Source: Aurantimicrobium minutum (GTDB lineage: Bacteria; Actinomycetota; Actinomycetes; Actinomycetales; Microbacteriaceae). Taken from it: a DNA stretch of 64,000 nucleotides. The translations under genes and the position numbers were made by a program. The DNA is taken from positions 496,001 to 560,000 of the forward strand of contig NZ_JARXXU010000001.1 of the NCBI RefSeq assembly GCF_029894165.1. Direction: 5' to 3'. Numbering within the stretch: position 1 is the stretch's first letter; every line of letters starts with the position of its first letter. The notes beneath the pieces are model-generated. The model ran no database searches, was not told the origin of the DNA, and was given only the letters and a program-made list of their open reading frames with translations. Below, in pieces: positions 41,911 through 51,512 of this stretch.

Positions 41911-42285
41911 ATGGCACGTCTTGCCGGAGTAGACATTCCACGCGAAAAGCGCGTGGAGGTTGCACTGACATACATCTACGGCGTTGGTCGTACTCGAGCA
42001 GTTAAGACTCTCGTGGACACCCAGATCAGCGGAGATATCCGCGTCAAGGATCTGACCGACGACCAGCTCGTCGCACTGCGCGACTACATCGAAGCAAACT
42101 TCCGCGTAGAGGGTGACCTCCGCCGTGAAGTTCAGGCCGACATCCGCCGCAAGGTTGAGATCGGTTCGTACGAGGGTCTTCGCCACCGTAAGGGTCTTCC
42201 CGTCCGCGGTCAGCGCACCAAGACCAACGCTCGTACCCGCAAGGGACCCAAGCGTACCGTCGCCGGCAAGAAGAAGGCTAAGTAA
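41911..42285 (+). CDS. rpsM: 30S ribosomal protein S13
   Basis: 124 residues, [20 protein letters not shown] and the basic C-terminus [17 protein letters not shown]. Contacts the 50S subunit at the head bridges. Confidence 0.97.
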   Translation: MARLAGVDIPREKRVEVALTYIYGVGRTRAVKTLVDTQISGDIRVKDLTDDQLVALRDYIEANFRVEGDLRREVQADIRRKVEIGSYEGLRHRKGLPVRGQRTKTNARTRKGPKRTVAGKKKAK

Positions 42286-42334
42286 TCCGCTTCGCGGGTT
42301 TTAGCCCCCCTTATTTAGGTTTTTAGGAGAAATC

Positions 42335-42733
42335 ATGGCAGCACCTAAGTCGGCAGTTCGCAAGCCGCGCAAAAAGGACAAGAAGAACGTTGCTGTGGGC
42401 CAGGCCCACATCAAGAGCACGTTCAACAACACCATCGTGTCGATCACGGACACCACTGGTGCCGTAATCAGCTGGGCATCGTCCGGTGGAGTGGGCTTCA
42501 AGGGTTCGCGTAAGTCGACCCCCTTCGCCGCTCAGCTCGCAGCAGAGTCTGCAGCACGCCAGGCACAAGAGCACGGCATGAAGAAGGTAGATGTTTTCGT
42601 CAAGGGCCCCGGCTCTGGTCGTGAAACCGCAATTCGTTCGCTTCAGGCCGCTGGCCTCGAGGTTGGTTCGATTTCCGATGTGACCCCTCAGGCTCACAAC
42701 GGTTGCCGTCCACCTAAGCGTCGCCGCGTTTAG
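42335..42733 (+). CDS. rpsK: 30S ribosomal protein S11
   Basis: 132 residues, typical [16 protein letters not shown] and PPKRRRV end. In many bacteria rpsD follows; here rpoA comes next. Confidence 0.97.
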   Translation: MAAPKSAVRKPRKKDKKNVAVGQAHIKSTFNNTIVSITDTTGAVISWASSGGVGFKGSRKSTPFAAQLAAESAARQAQEHGMKKVDVFVKGPGSGRETAIRSLQAAGLEVGSISDVTPQAHNGCRPPKRRRV

Positions 42734-42773
42734 TCTTTCCCCCCGTTTTAACAACTCAATAAACCGCTCACGC

Positions 42774-42795
42774 AAGTGTCATATATCGGACACTT
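42774..42795 (+). promoter_or_regulatory. Inverted repeat in the rpoA leader
   Basis: AAGTGTC (42774-42780) and GACACTT (42789-42795), perfect 7-bp arms with an 8-base loop, 18 bases before the GTG of rpoA. AAAGGA lies between. It could cover the ribosome binding region or act as an operator. Confidence 0.4.
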
Positions 42796-42813
42796 AGCCG
42801 AAAGGAATACATA

Positions 42814-43806
42814 GTGCTCATTGCACAGCGCCCCACGCTTTCCGAAGAGAACATCTCCGAATACCGTTCACGGTTCATCATTGAACCGCTGGAACCTGGC
42901 TTCGGTTACACCCTCGGTAACTCGCTCCGTCGTACCCTGCTCTCCAGCATTCCTGGCGCAGCAGTAACCAGCATCCGTCTGGACGGCGTTCTCCACGAGT
43001 TCTCCACCATCCCCGGTGTCAAGGAAGATGCAACTGAAATCATCCTGAACATCAAGACTCTGGTTGTCTCCAGCGAGCACGACGAACCCATCACCGCTTA
43101 CCTTCGTAAGCAGGGTGCTGGCGTTGTCACCGCTGCAGACATCTCCGCACCTGCCGGTGTTGAGATCCACAACCCAGAGCTGGTTATCGCAACCCTCAAC
43201 GACAAGGCAAAGTTCGAGCTCGAACTGACCATCGAGCGTGGCCGTGGCTACGTTTCTGGCAGCCAGAACCGTTCCGAGTTCTCCGAGGCTGGACAGATTC
43301 CTGTTGACTCGATCTACTCGCCCGTCCTCAAGGTGACCTACCGCGTCGAGGCAACTCGTGCCGGTGAGCGCACTGACTTCGACCGCCTGGTCGTTGACGT
43401 GGAGACCAAGTCTGCGATCACCCCTCGTGACGCAATGGCTTCTGCAGGTCGCACTCTGACCGAACTGTTCGGTCTGGCTCGCGAGCTCAACACCGCTGCG
43501 GAAGGTATCGAGATTGGTCCTGCACCCGTTGATGCTGTTCTCAGCTCTGAGCTCTCGATTCCTGTCGAAGACATGGACCTCTCGGTTCGTTCCTACAACT
43601 GCCTCAAGCGCGAAGGCATCAACACCGTCTCTGAGCTGGTTGCTCTGTCCGAGACTCAGTTGATGAACATTCGCAACTTCGGTCAGAAGTCGGTCGACGA
43701 GGTTCGCGACAAGCTCATTGAAATGGGTCTTTCGCTCAAGGATTCTGTCCCCGGTTTTGACGGAGCACACTTCTACGGTGGCTTCGACGAAGACGAGAAC
43801 ATCTAA
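42814..43806 (+). CDS. rpoA: DNA-directed RNA polymerase alpha subunit
   Basis: 330 residues, GTG start behind AAAGGA. N-terminal dimer domain ([20 protein letters not shown]) and C-terminal domain ([27 protein letters not shown]) that binds UP elements and activators. Starts the rpoA-rplQ unit. Confidence 0.98.
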   Translation: MLIAQRPTLSEENISEYRSRFIIEPLEPGFGYTLGNSLRRTLLSSIPGAAVTSIRLDGVLHEFSTIPGVKEDATEIILNIKTLVVSSEHDEPITAYLRKQGAGVVTAADISAPAGVEIHNPELVIATLNDKAKFELELTIERGRGYVSGSQNRSEFSEAGQIPVDSIYSPVLKVTYRVEATRAGERTDFDRLVVDVETKSAITPRDAMASAGRTLTELFGLARELNTAAEGIEIGPAPVDAVLSSELSIPVEDMDLSVRSYNCLKREGINTVSELVALSETQLMNIRNFGQKSVDEVRDKLIEMGLSLKDSVPGFDGAHFYGGFDEDENI

Positions 43807-43857
43807 GCGACTGTCTGTATAGACACGTCACAGTATTGATTTACGGAGAAATAAAAA

Positions 43858-44445
43858 ATGCCTACCCCAACTAAGGGTCCACGCCTCGGAGGCGGTCCTG
43901 CACACGAGCGCTTGATGCTCGCGAACATGTCCGTTTCGCTGTTCACTCACAAGTCGATCAAGACCACCGAGACCAAGGCTAAGCGCCTGCGTCCCGTGGC
44001 TGAGCGTCTCATCACGTTTGCAAAGCGTGGAGACCTTCACGCACGTCGCCGTGCGCTTGCAATCTTGCGGAACAAGGAAGCTGTTCACATCCTTTTCACT
44101 GAAATTGCTCCACTGGTTGCTGAGCGTGAGGGTGGCTACACTCGCATCACCAAGCTCGGTTACCGCAAGGGCGACAACGCTCCCATGGCGCAGATCGAGC
44201 TCGTGCTCGAGGCCCTCAACAAGAAGCCTGCGAAGGCTAAGCCAGCTAAGGCAGAGGCTCCCAAGGCCGCTCCCGCAGCAGCTGAAGTTGTTGAAGAGGT
44301 CGTCGTCGATGAGGTCACCGAAGAGGTCGTCGTTGACACCGCCGGTGAGGCAGTTGTCGAAGAGGTTGTAGAAGTTGCTGCAGTTTCCGACATGGTTGAA
44401 GAAGGCGCACCTGTTGAGCCCGAAGCAACGGAAGAAGCCAAGTAG
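43858..44445 (+). CDS. rplQ: 50S ribosomal protein L17 with acidic tail
   Basis: 195 residues; the L17 core is about 118. From about 120 comes a Lys/Ala/Pro stretch ([18 protein letters not shown]), then an acidic Val/Glu-rich tail of about 55 residues ([14 protein letters not shown] and similar) to the end. The core is normal ([20 protein letters not shown]). Confidence 0.95.
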   Translation: MPTPTKGPRLGGGPAHERLMLANMSVSLFTHKSIKTTETKAKRLRPVAERLITFAKRGDLHARRRALAILRNKEAVHILFTEIAPLVAEREGGYTRITKLGYRKGDNAPMAQIELVLEALNKKPAKAKPAKAEAPKAAPAAAEVVEEVVVDEVTEEVVVDTAGEAVVEEVVEVAAVSDMVEEGAPVEPEATEEAK

Positions 44446-44467
44446 TCCTTTACAGACATACTCGCAG

Positions 44468-44497
44468 GGAACCCCAGCACTTCGGTGCTGGGGTTCC
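44468..44497 (+). terminator. Terminator after rplQ
   Basis: GGAACCCCAGCAC, TTCG loop, GTGCTGGGGTTCC: a 13-bp stem with a UUCG tetraloop, followed by TTCGTT. Confidence 0.92.
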
Positions 44498-44525
44498 TTC
44501 GTTAACGCACGAGTCTTCTGACATT

Positions 44526-44531
44526 TAGACT
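44526..44531 (+). promoter_or_regulatory. -10 box TAGACT, leaderless start of truA
   Basis: TAGACT, 7 bases, then GTG at 44539. No ribosome binding site. Confidence 0.55.
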
Positions 44532-44538
44532 CAAAGAC

Positions 44539-45534
44539 GTGAATCCTCCGGCAGAACCCATCGACGAACTCGTCGAAGATGACTTTGCCGACCTCATCGA
44601 GGTAGAAGGCTCTGTCCGTCTGCGTCTGGATCTCTCCTATGACGGCACCGACTTTGCCGGCTGGGCCAAGCAACCGGGTCTGCGCACCGTGGAAGACAAC
44701 CTCGAGCAGGCTTTTGCACAGGTGCTGCGGATGGAAGTCTCCCCGCGCATCGTGTGCGCCGGGCGCACCGATGCCGGAGTTCATGCGGCAGCCCAGGTTG
44801 CCCACATCGATGTTCCGCTGGAACAACTCATTCGAGTGTCGTTCTCTCGGGAGGAACGCAGAGCCCTGCAGGAGCAGGGCGGCATTCCCTACGCCGACGA
44901 ACTGCCTGTCGTTCCCGCGGTGATGCTCGATGCCCTCAGTCGCCGGGTCAATGGCTCGATGGGCCGTCACTCTGACATCATTATCAACCGCGTTGTCGTG
45001 GCTCCGCGAGGCTTTGATGCTCGCTTCTCGCCGCTTGCCCGGCGTTATGAATACCGCATCGCCGATGGCCTGGAACACCAGAACCCCATTGATCGGCGCG
45101 TGACCACGTTCCACTTCTATCCGCTGAATGTGGAGAAAATGAATGAGGTGGCTGACCTCATGCTGGGCCTGCGCGACTTCGGCGCCTTTTGCCGTCCCCG
45201 GCCAGGTGCCACCACGATTCGGGAATTGCAGGAATTTCGCTGGCACCGCCGCGAAGACGGCGTGATTATCGCGCGCATCCAAGCTGATGCCTTCTGTCAC
45301 TCGATGGTGCGCTCACTTGTGGGGGCGTGTGTCGCTGCAGGATCGGATTCTGCCTCGCTCGAACACATCGAGGACCTGCGCGATCAGGCAGAGCGTACGA
45401 GTGTGTTTAAGGTCATGCCCGCCCACGGATTAACCCTGACCGAGATTATTTACCCCCCGGATCACGAGGTGGGCCAGCGGGCAGAACTTACCCGCAGCCG
45501 TCGCGAATTGACCGACGACGCTCCGATAGCGTAA
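44539..45534 (+). CDS. truA: tRNA pseudouridine(38-40) synthase
   Basis: 331 residues, GTG start. Catalytic Asp lies in CAGRTDAGVHA. About 25 acidic N-terminal residues precede the usual start (LRLDLSYDGTDFAGW), and there is an insertion around LEQLIRVSFSREERRALQEQ, as in other actinobacterial TruA. Modifies the anticodon arm of many tRNAs. Sits alone between two terminator or leader regions. Confidence 0.94.
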   Translation: MNPPAEPIDELVEDDFADLIEVEGSVRLRLDLSYDGTDFAGWAKQPGLRTVEDNLEQAFAQVLRMEVSPRIVCAGRTDAGVHAAAQVAHIDVPLEQLIRVSFSREERRALQEQGGIPYADELPVVPAVMLDALSRRVNGSMGRHSDIIINRVVVAPRGFDARFSPLARRYEYRIADGLEHQNPIDRRVTTFHFYPLNVEKMNEVADLMLGLRDFGAFCRPRPGATTIRELQEFRWHRREDGVIIARIQADAFCHSMVRSLVGACVAAGSDSASLEHIEDLRDQAERTSVFKVMPAHGLTLTEIIYPPDHEVGQRAELTRSRRELTDDAPIA

Positions 45535-45597
45535 ATTAGACCCTTGGTGCTTGTTCCATGCGGAACGGGCCGCCGAAGTTGAGCCCTCGACTGATGG

Positions 45598-45623
45598 GTT
45601 CTGAACAGTTACTGTTCCAGAAC
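45598..45623 (+). promoter_or_regulatory. Hairpin in the rplM leader
   Basis: GTTCTG-AACAG (45598-45608) pairs with CTGTT-C-CAGAAC (45612-45623), 11 pairs with one bulged base and a TTA loop, 57 bases before the rplM start. L13 leaders regulate this operon in Firmicutes; whether this is the same cannot be decided by eye. Confidence 0.4.
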
Positions 45624-45679
45624 GCAACGACTGAGCGGGATACACGGACCACTCATTTCGACAAGAAAGCAGTATTACT

Positions 45680-46126
45680 GTGACTCGTACCTTTACGCCT
45701 AAGGCCTCAGAAGTGACGCGCGGCTGGGTCATCATTGACGCAACCGACGTTGTACTTGGCCGCCTCGCTTCTCACGCAGCAACCATCCTGCGCGGCAAGA
45801 ACAAGGCTACCTACACCCCTCACATGGATATGGGTGACTTCGTCATCATTGTCAACGCAGACAAGGTTGTCCTCACCGGCAACAAGGCTGCACAGAAGAA
45901 GGCTTACCGCCACTCTGGTTACCCCGGTGGTCTCCGCGCGACGACCTACACCGACCTGCTCGAGAAGAACCCCGAGCGCGCTGTCGAGAAGGCTATCCGC
46001 GGCATGCTCCCCAAGACCTCTCTCGGTCGCGATCAGTTCCGCAAGCTCAAGGTCTACCGTGGCGCTGAGCACCCTCACGCTGCACAGCAGCCCCAGGTAT
46101 ACACCCTCACTCAGGTAGCTCAGTAG
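45680..46126 (+). CDS. rplM: 50S ribosomal protein L13
   Basis: 148 residues, GTG start, [20 protein letters not shown] and [10 protein letters not shown] typical. First gene of rplM-rpsI(-glmM). Confidence 0.97.
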   Translation: MTRTFTPKASEVTRGWVIIDATDVVLGRLASHAATILRGKNKATYTPHMDMGDFVIIVNADKVVLTGNKAAQKKAYRHSGYPGGLRATTYTDLLEKNPERAVEKAIRGMLPKTSLGRDQFRKLKVYRGAEHPHAAQQPQVYTLTQVAQ

Positions 46127-46160
46127 AGCCTCGTAGATTTAGATAAAGGATTAAGTAATC

Positions 46161-46652
46161 ATGGCGGATAACGCAGAAATCGAGACCGAGACCGAAGAGG
46201 TCACCGAGTACTCAACCGAAACTCCTGTTGCAGTAGCCCCGAAGGCTCCTCGCGCAATCCTCAACGTTCCCGGTGCAGCTGTCGGTCGTCGCAAGCAGGC
46301 TATTGCTCGCGTGCGTCTCGTTCCCGGTTCGGGCAAGACCACGGTCAACGGCCGTGAGCTCGCTAACTACTTCCCCAACAAGCTGCACCAGCAGCTCATC
46401 AACGACCCTTTCACCGTGTTAGAGCTCGGTGGCGCATATGACGTCGTTGCACGCATCACCGGCGGTGGCCCTTCCGGTCAGGCTGGCGCCCTGCGTCTCG
46501 CTATTGCTCGTGCACTGAACGAGATTGACCGCGACAACAACCGCGCGACTCTCAAGAAGTCTGGCTTCCTCACTCGTGACGCACGCGTCATCGAGCGCAA
46601 GAAGGCTGGTCTCAAGAAGGCCCGTAAGGCTTCTCAGTTCTCGAAGCGTTAA
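46161..46652 (+). CDS. rpsI: 30S ribosomal protein S9 with acidic N-terminus
   Basis: 163 residues against about 130; about 30 acidic residues ([20 protein letters not shown]) precede the core ([18 protein letters not shown]). The C-terminal KR that reaches the P-site tRNA is present (ASQFSKR). Confidence 0.96.
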   Translation: MADNAEIETETEEVTEYSTETPVAVAPKAPRAILNVPGAAVGRRKQAIARVRLVPGSGKTTVNGRELANYFPNKLHQQLINDPFTVLELGGAYDVVARITGGGPSGQAGALRLAIARALNEIDRDNNRATLKKSGFLTRDARVIERKKAGLKKARKASQFSKR

Positions 46653-46683
46653 TCTCGCTTCTGTAGAAGAAGTCGACTGTCCC

Positions 46684-48045
46684 TTGGCACGTCTATTCGG
46701 CACGGACGGTGTCCGAGGCTTAGCTAACCGTGAGCTCACGGCAGATCTAACCTTGGCACTGGCCCAGTCGGCCGCGGTGGTTCTCACCAGCGGTCGTCGT
46801 GCCGAAGCCAGACGAGCTGAGGGACGTCGTGCAACTGCGGTCATTGCCCGCGACCCCCGCATCTCGGGTGAATTCCTCACTGCTGCGTTGTCGGCCGGTT
46901 TGGCCAGCTCCGGGATTGACGTTCTCGATGCTGGCGTGATTCCCACGCCTGCGGCGGCGTTCTTGGTCAGCGACATCGGGGCAGATTTTGGGGTGATGGT
47001 GTCGGCCTCCCACAACCCGGCACCCGATAACGGCATCAAGTTCTTTGCCTTCGGCGGCACGAAGCTTCCTGATGAGGTCGAAGACCGCATCGAAGCATCG
47101 CTGGACGCCGATCACTTGCTGCCCACCGGCGGTGAGGTGGGGCGCATTCGTCGCTTCGCAGATGCCGAAGACCGCTACGTTGTGCACCTGCTCGGCACTC
47201 TGCCGCACAAGCTGGATGGCCTGCACGTCGTGCTGGACTGCGCCAACGGTGCTGCGTCGGCGATTTCCCCTGAGGTGTTCACCGATGCGGGTGCGCGTGT
47301 AACGGTTATTGCCGCAGACCCCAATGGCATCAACATCAACGACGGTGTGGGCTCGACCCACCTCGACGTGGTTGCGGCTGCTGTTCTCGCCCACGGTGCT
47401 GATATTGGTATTGCCCACGATGGTGACGCGGACCGCTGCTTAGCGGTGGACGCTCAGGGCAACGTCATTGATGGCGACCAGATCATGGCCATCCTCGCGG
47501 TGTCCATGAAGGAACGCGGCACGCTCACCAACGACACTCTCGTGGCCACCGTGATGAGCAACCTTGGTCTCCACAAAGCGATGGACAAGCACGGCATCCG
47601 TGTTCTCCAAACGGCGGTTGGTGACCGCTATGTCCTCGAAGGCTTAGCCGAACACGGCGCAGCTCTCGGCGGCGAACAGTCCGGTCACGTCATCATGACC
47701 GAATACGCCACCACCGGTGACGGTATTTTGACCGGTCTTCACCTGGTTGCCGAAATGGCTCGCACGGGCAAGACCATTGCGGAGCTTGCCTCGGTGATGA
47801 CGGTCTTCCCTCAGATTTTGGTCAACGTCCGCGGTGTAGATCACCGCGCACTGGCCGGCAACGCGGCCATCGATGCCGCGGTTGCCGCTGCCGAGGCAGA
47901 ACTGGCCGACACCGGCCGTGTTCTGCTGCGTCCGTCTGGTACCGAACCCATGGTGCGCGTCATGGTTGAAGCTGCAGATCAGACCACAGCTGACCGTCTG
48001 GCCCACGAACTGGCCGACGTGGTCAAGGCAGAGCTCGCGCTTTAG
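46684..48045 (+). CDS. glmM: Phosphoglucosamine mutase
   Basis: 453 residues from TTG 46684, the start matching the family ([18 protein letters not shown]); the frame is open upstream inside rpsI but that part is not conserved. Converts glucosamine-6-phosphate to glucosamine-1-phosphate for peptidoglycan. The phosphoserine is in [14 protein letters not shown], the metal loop is DGDADR, and the sugar-binding GEQSGH is present. Works with glmS downstream. Overlaps the leftward gene by 4 bases. Confidence 0.95.
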   Translation: MARLFGTDGVRGLANRELTADLTLALAQSAAVVLTSGRRAEARRAEGRRATAVIARDPRISGEFLTAALSAGLASSGIDVLDAGVIPTPAAAFLVSDIGADFGVMVSASHNPAPDNGIKFFAFGGTKLPDEVEDRIEASLDADHLLPTGGEVGRIRRFADAEDRYVVHLLGTLPHKLDGLHVVLDCANGAASAISPEVFTDAGARVTVIAADPNGININDGVGSTHLDVVAAAVLAHGADIGIAHDGDADRCLAVDAQGNVIDGDQIMAILAVSMKERGTLTNDTLVATVMSNLGLHKAMDKHGIRVLQTAVGDRYVLEGLAEHGAALGGEQSGHVIMTEYATTGDGILTGLHLVAEMARTGKTIAELASVMTVFPQILVNVRGVDHRALAGNAAIDAAVAAAEAELADTGRVLLRPSGTEPMVRVMVEAADQTTADRLAHELADVVKAELAL

Positions 48046-48260
48046 TTCTTTTTTCTGGTGCGGTAGGCCAGCTGTAACAGCCACTGCACGCCAATACCTG
48101 CGGCCAGGCACACCACTCCGGCGAGGCCATTGCCGCCGGGGAAGTATTCCCACTGTGAGCCGGGCAAGGTGAACAGCCAGCCACCAAAGAATGCAATCCA
48201 GGCCGTCCAGCCGAAAAGGACAGCGTTGAGGATCGACAGAATCCAAATAATGACGACCAT
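48042..48260 (-). CDS. Small two-helix membrane protein
   Basis: 72 residues, two hydrophobic segments ([20 protein letters not shown] and [18 protein letters not shown]) and a basic tail RTRKKN. AGGAAAG upstream and 11 bases to coaA suggest cotranscription with coaA. No known family. Confidence 0.65.
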   Translation of the reverse strand: MVVIIWILSILNAVLFGWTAWIAFFGGWLFTLPGSQWEYFPGGNGLAGVVCLAAGIGVQWLLQLAYRTRKKN

Positions 48261-48271
48261 GGTGTTCTTTC

Positions 48272-49225
48272 CTAGATTTTCCGCAGCAAGACGGTGGACA
48301 CGGCGTGGTTGGCAGCTTTGCGCAACACGAGCGTGGCACGGGAGCGGGTGGGGCGAATGTTTTCTTCCAGGTTGGGGCGGTTGATTCTGTTCCAGAAGTC
48401 TTCTGCCGTGGCGCGGGCTTCGGCTTCGGTCAACTCGGCATAGCGGTGAAAGTAGGAATCGGGGTTCGAGAAGGCACTGCGCTGCAAGCTCAAAAAGCGT
48501 TCTTGATACCAGGACTCGATGTCCGGCGTTCTGGCATCCACATACACGGTGAAGTCGAACAGGTCGCTGACGGCCAGGCCGCCACCGCTGGTCGGCGGCT
48601 GCAGCACGTTGAGACCTTCCACAATGAGCACATCAGGCTGGCGCACGACGATCTTCTCGTCGGGCAAGATGTCATAACTGAGGTGGGAATAGACCGGGGC
48701 CGAGACTTCGGTAGCACCGCTCTTGACTTCACTGACAAAGCGCAGCAACGCACGACGGTCATAGGACTCAGGGAAACCTTTACGGTTCAGAATGCCCCGG
48801 CGGGACAGCTCCGCATTCGGATAGAGAAAACCATCGGTGGTGACGAGCTCAACCCGGGGAGTGTCCTCCCAGCGAGCCATGAGCATTTGCAGCAGACGTG
48901 CCACGGTGGACTTCCCCACAGCCACCGAGCCTGCGACACCGATCACGAACGGTGTCGTGGAGGCTCGCTGGCCGAGGAAGTTGGTCGTGTCCGCGTGAAG
49001 CTTGCGGGCTCCCGCAGCATAGATCGACAGCAAACGGCTCAGCGGGAGATAGACATCCTCGACCTCTTTGAGATCGAGACGGTCGCCCAGTCCCCGCAGG
49101 CTTTCGATATCTGCTTCAGTCAAGGGCGACGACGTGGTGGGTGCAAGCTCTGCCCATTCGTCGCGCGAGATCTCCACGAACGGGGTCGTGTGGACCGCGA
49201 TGGGGGTGGTCGGCTCACTGCTCAC
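48272..49225 (-). CDS. coaA: Type I pantothenate kinase
   Basis: 317 residues, GTG start. First step of coenzyme A synthesis. [12 protein letters not shown] is the P-loop, followed by [12 protein letters not shown] and [16 protein letters not shown], all typical of CoaA. CAGAAT 6 bases before the GTG resembles a -10 box, so it may also be leaderless. Divergent from glmS. Confidence 0.95.
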   Translation of the reverse strand: MSSEPTTPIAVHTTPFVEISRDEWAELAPTTSSPLTEADIESLRGLGDRLDLKEVEDVYLPLSRLLSIYAAGARKLHADTTNFLGQRASTTPFVIGVAGSVAVGKSTVARLLQMLMARWEDTPRVELVTTDGFLYPNAELSRRGILNRKGFPESYDRRALLRFVSEVKSGATEVSAPVYSHLSYDILPDEKIVVRQPDVLIVEGLNVLQPPTSGGGLAVSDLFDFTVYVDARTPDIESWYQERFLSLQRSAFSNPDSYFHRYAELTEAEARATAEDFWNRINRPNLEENIRPTRSRATLVLRKAANHAVSTVLLRKI

Positions 49226-49267
49226 CTCCCCATTCTGCCCTAAGCCAGCTCACTGCCCTACGTGGAC

Positions 49268-49273
49268 TAAACT
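49268..49273 (+). promoter_or_regulatory. -10 box TAAACT, leaderless start of glmS
   Basis: TAAACT, 7 bases, ATG at 49281. No ribosome binding site is present, which fixes the start at MCGIVGYVG. Confidence 0.6.
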
Positions 49274-49280
49274 TGGGTAT

Positions 49281-51131
49281 ATGTGTGGAATCGTGGGTTA
49301 CGTAGGTAAGAAGGACACAATAGCTGTCCTTATGGGGGGCTTGAAGCGACAGGAGTACCGCGGATACGACTCTGCCGGTATCGCCATCCTGACCGAACAG
49401 GGCACGATTGAGACCGCGAAGAAGGCGGGAAAGCTGCAGGCGCTGGTTGATCTGCTCCAGACCAGCCCCGTTTCTCCCGGTCACACCGGAATTGGGCACA
49501 CCCGCTGGGCCACCCACGGTGGACCCACCGATGTCAATGCACACCCCCACTTAGGTGATGGCGGCAAGCTGGCCCTCATTCACAACGGCATCATTGAAAA
49601 CTTTGCGGAAATCAAGGCCGAACTGCTGGCCAAGGGCTACGAATTCGAGTCAGAAACCGACACTGCCGTAGCTGCTGTCATGCTCGGTGACGTCTATGCC
49701 CAGGTGGGCGACCTGCGTGAAGCGATGCGCCTGGTGGTCAACCGTCTCGAGGGTGCCTTCACGCTGCTCGCTGTCCACACCGATGCTCCGCACCTCATCG
49801 TTGCTGCACGTCACAACTCACCCCTGGTCATTGGTCTGGGCGAGGGTGAAAACTTCCTCGGCTCGGATGTGGCTGCGTTTGTGGAATACACCCAGCGCGC
49901 GGCAGCCGTGGGACAGAACCAAGTTGTGGCGATCACTCCTGACGCGGTGGAGGTCACCGACTTCGACGGTAACCCCGTTGCGATCGAAGAGTATGAAATC
50001 GCCTGGGATGCCTCCGCCTCCGACAAGGGTGGCTGGTCGTCCTTCATGGCTAAAGAAATCACCGAGAACCCTGACGCGGTGGCCAACACCGTCCGTGGTC
50101 GCGTGGTCGACGGTCTGGTCGAGGTTCCTGAGCTCACCGAACTCGGGGACGACATCCTCAACGGCATCAGCCGCATTATTTTGGTGGCCTGTGGCACTGC
50201 GTCCTATGCGGGCATGGTCGGCGCCTACGCCATCGAACAGTGGGCCCGTATTCCGGTTGAGGTTCAACTCAGCCACGAGTTCCGTTACCGCGACCCCGTG
50301 ATCACCCCTGAAACTCTGGTTATCTCCATCAGCCAGTCCGGTGAAACCATGGACACTCTGATGGCGGTTAAGTATGCCCGCGAACAGGGTGCCCGCACCA
50401 TCTCGGTCTGTAACACCCAGGGCGCCACGATTCCTCGCGAATCTGATGCGGTGGTCTACACCCACGCAGGCCCCGAAGTCGCTGTGGCGTCCACCAAAGC
50501 TTTCGTCGCCCAGATCACGGCGCTGTATTTGATCGGTCTGCACATCGCGCGCTCCAAGAAGACCGTGGACGAGAAGGAACTGCGCCGTTTGGCGACGGAC
50601 CTCCAGGCGTTGCCTGCGAAGGTCACGAAGGTGTTGGAAACCGGCGAAAAGATTGCGCAGCTGGCCAAGTGGATGAGCGATACTCCTTCGGTGCTGTTCC
50701 TGGGCCGTCACGTCGGCTACCCCATCGCGCTTGAGGGCGCACTCAAGCTCAAGGAGCTTGCCTACATTCACGCCGAAGGCTTTGCTGCCGGTGAACTCAA
50801 GCACGGCCCGATTGCTCTGATCGACCACGGTCAGCCCGTGTTCGTCATCGTGCCCAGCCCCCGAGGTTCTGCATTGATTCACTCCAAGGTTGTCTCCAAC
50901 ATCCAGGAGATCCGTGCCCGTGGCGCTCGTGTTATTGCCATTGCAGAACAGGGCGATGCCGCTGTGTTGCCGTATGCAGATGAAGTTATTCAGATTCCTC
51001 TGGCGGACCCCATGTTTGAGCCCATCCTCGCGGTGGTGCCCCTGCAGATCTTCGCCATGGAGCTCGCAGACGCCAAGGGCTTGGATGTTGACCAGCCACG
51101 CAACTTGGCCAAGTCGGTCACGGTCGAATAG
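49281..51131 (+). CDS. glmS: Glucosamine-fructose-6-phosphate aminotransferase
   Basis: 616 residues. MCGIVGYVG leaves Cys2 as the N-terminal nucleophile of the glutaminase half after Met removal; two SIS sugar-isomerase domains follow (VACGTASYAGMVGAYAIEQW; SQSGETMDTLMA; LKHGPIALID). Makes glucosamine-6-phosphate, feeding glmM upstream. No glmS ribozyme-type leader, since the message appears to have no leader. Confidence 0.97.
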   Translation: MCGIVGYVGKKDTIAVLMGGLKRQEYRGYDSAGIAILTEQGTIETAKKAGKLQALVDLLQTSPVSPGHTGIGHTRWATHGGPTDVNAHPHLGDGGKLALIHNGIIENFAEIKAELLAKGYEFESETDTAVAAVMLGDVYAQVGDLREAMRLVVNRLEGAFTLLAVHTDAPHLIVAARHNSPLVIGLGEGENFLGSDVAAFVEYTQRAAAVGQNQVVAITPDAVEVTDFDGNPVAIEEYEIAWDASASDKGGWSSFMAKEITENPDAVANTVRGRVVDGLVEVPELTELGDDILNGISRIILVACGTASYAGMVGAYAIEQWARIPVEVQLSHEFRYRDPVITPETLVISISQSGETMDTLMAVKYAREQGARTISVCNTQGATIPRESDAVVYTHAGPEVAVASTKAFVAQITALYLIGLHIARSKKTVDEKELRRLATDLQALPAKVTKVLETGEKIAQLAKWMSDTPSVLFLGRHVGYPIALEGALKLKELAYIHAEGFAAGELKHGPIALIDHGQPVFVIVPSPRGSALIHSKVVSNIQEIRARGARVIAIAEQGDAAVLPYADEVIQIPLADPMFEPILAVVPLQIFAMELADAKGLDVDQPRNLAKSVTVE

Positions 51132-51137
51132 CCACTC

Positions 51138-51512
51138 ATGATTGTGGGAGTGGGGGTCGACATCGTCGACATCGCTCGCTTCACGCGGGCCCTCGAGCGC
51201 ACCCCAAAACTGAGTGAGCGTCTCTTCACCGAGGCAGAGCGCACCCTCCCTGTTGCTTCTCTTGCGGGGCGTTTTGCCGCCAAGGAAGCACTCATCAAAG
51301 CCTTTGGTGGATCCGGTTCGATGACCTGGCACGACATGTCCGTGGTCAAGGATGAGCTGGGAAAGCCCTCCTTTGATTTGAGCGGGGCTGCCGCAGAGAT
51401 GGCCTCCAGCAGGGGCGTCACCTCCGTGCAACTCTCTATCTCGCATGATGCCAATGCCGCTGTTGCCTTCGTCGTTGCCGAAGGCAGCGTTACAGAGGTC
51501 AGCGCCGCATGA
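51138..51512 (+). CDS. acpS: Holo-acyl carrier protein synthase
   Basis: 124 residues. VGVDIVDIARF and FAAKEALIKAFG hold the Asp and Glu that bind magnesium. Transfers phosphopantetheine from CoA to acyl carrier protein. Follows glmS after 6 bases; stop overlaps alr (ATGA). Confidence 0.94.
   Translation: MIVGVGVDIVDIARFTRALERTPKLSERLFTEAERTLPVASLAGRFAAKEALIKAFGGSGSMTWHDMSVVKDELGKPSFDLSGAAAEMASSRGVTSVQLSISHDANAAVAFVVAEGSVTEVSAA

Noticed and set aside
43828-45300. Minus-strand frame of 490 codons across rplQ and truA
   Set aside because: It crosses a terminator and two certain plus-strand genes and has low-complexity content derived from the L17 tail.
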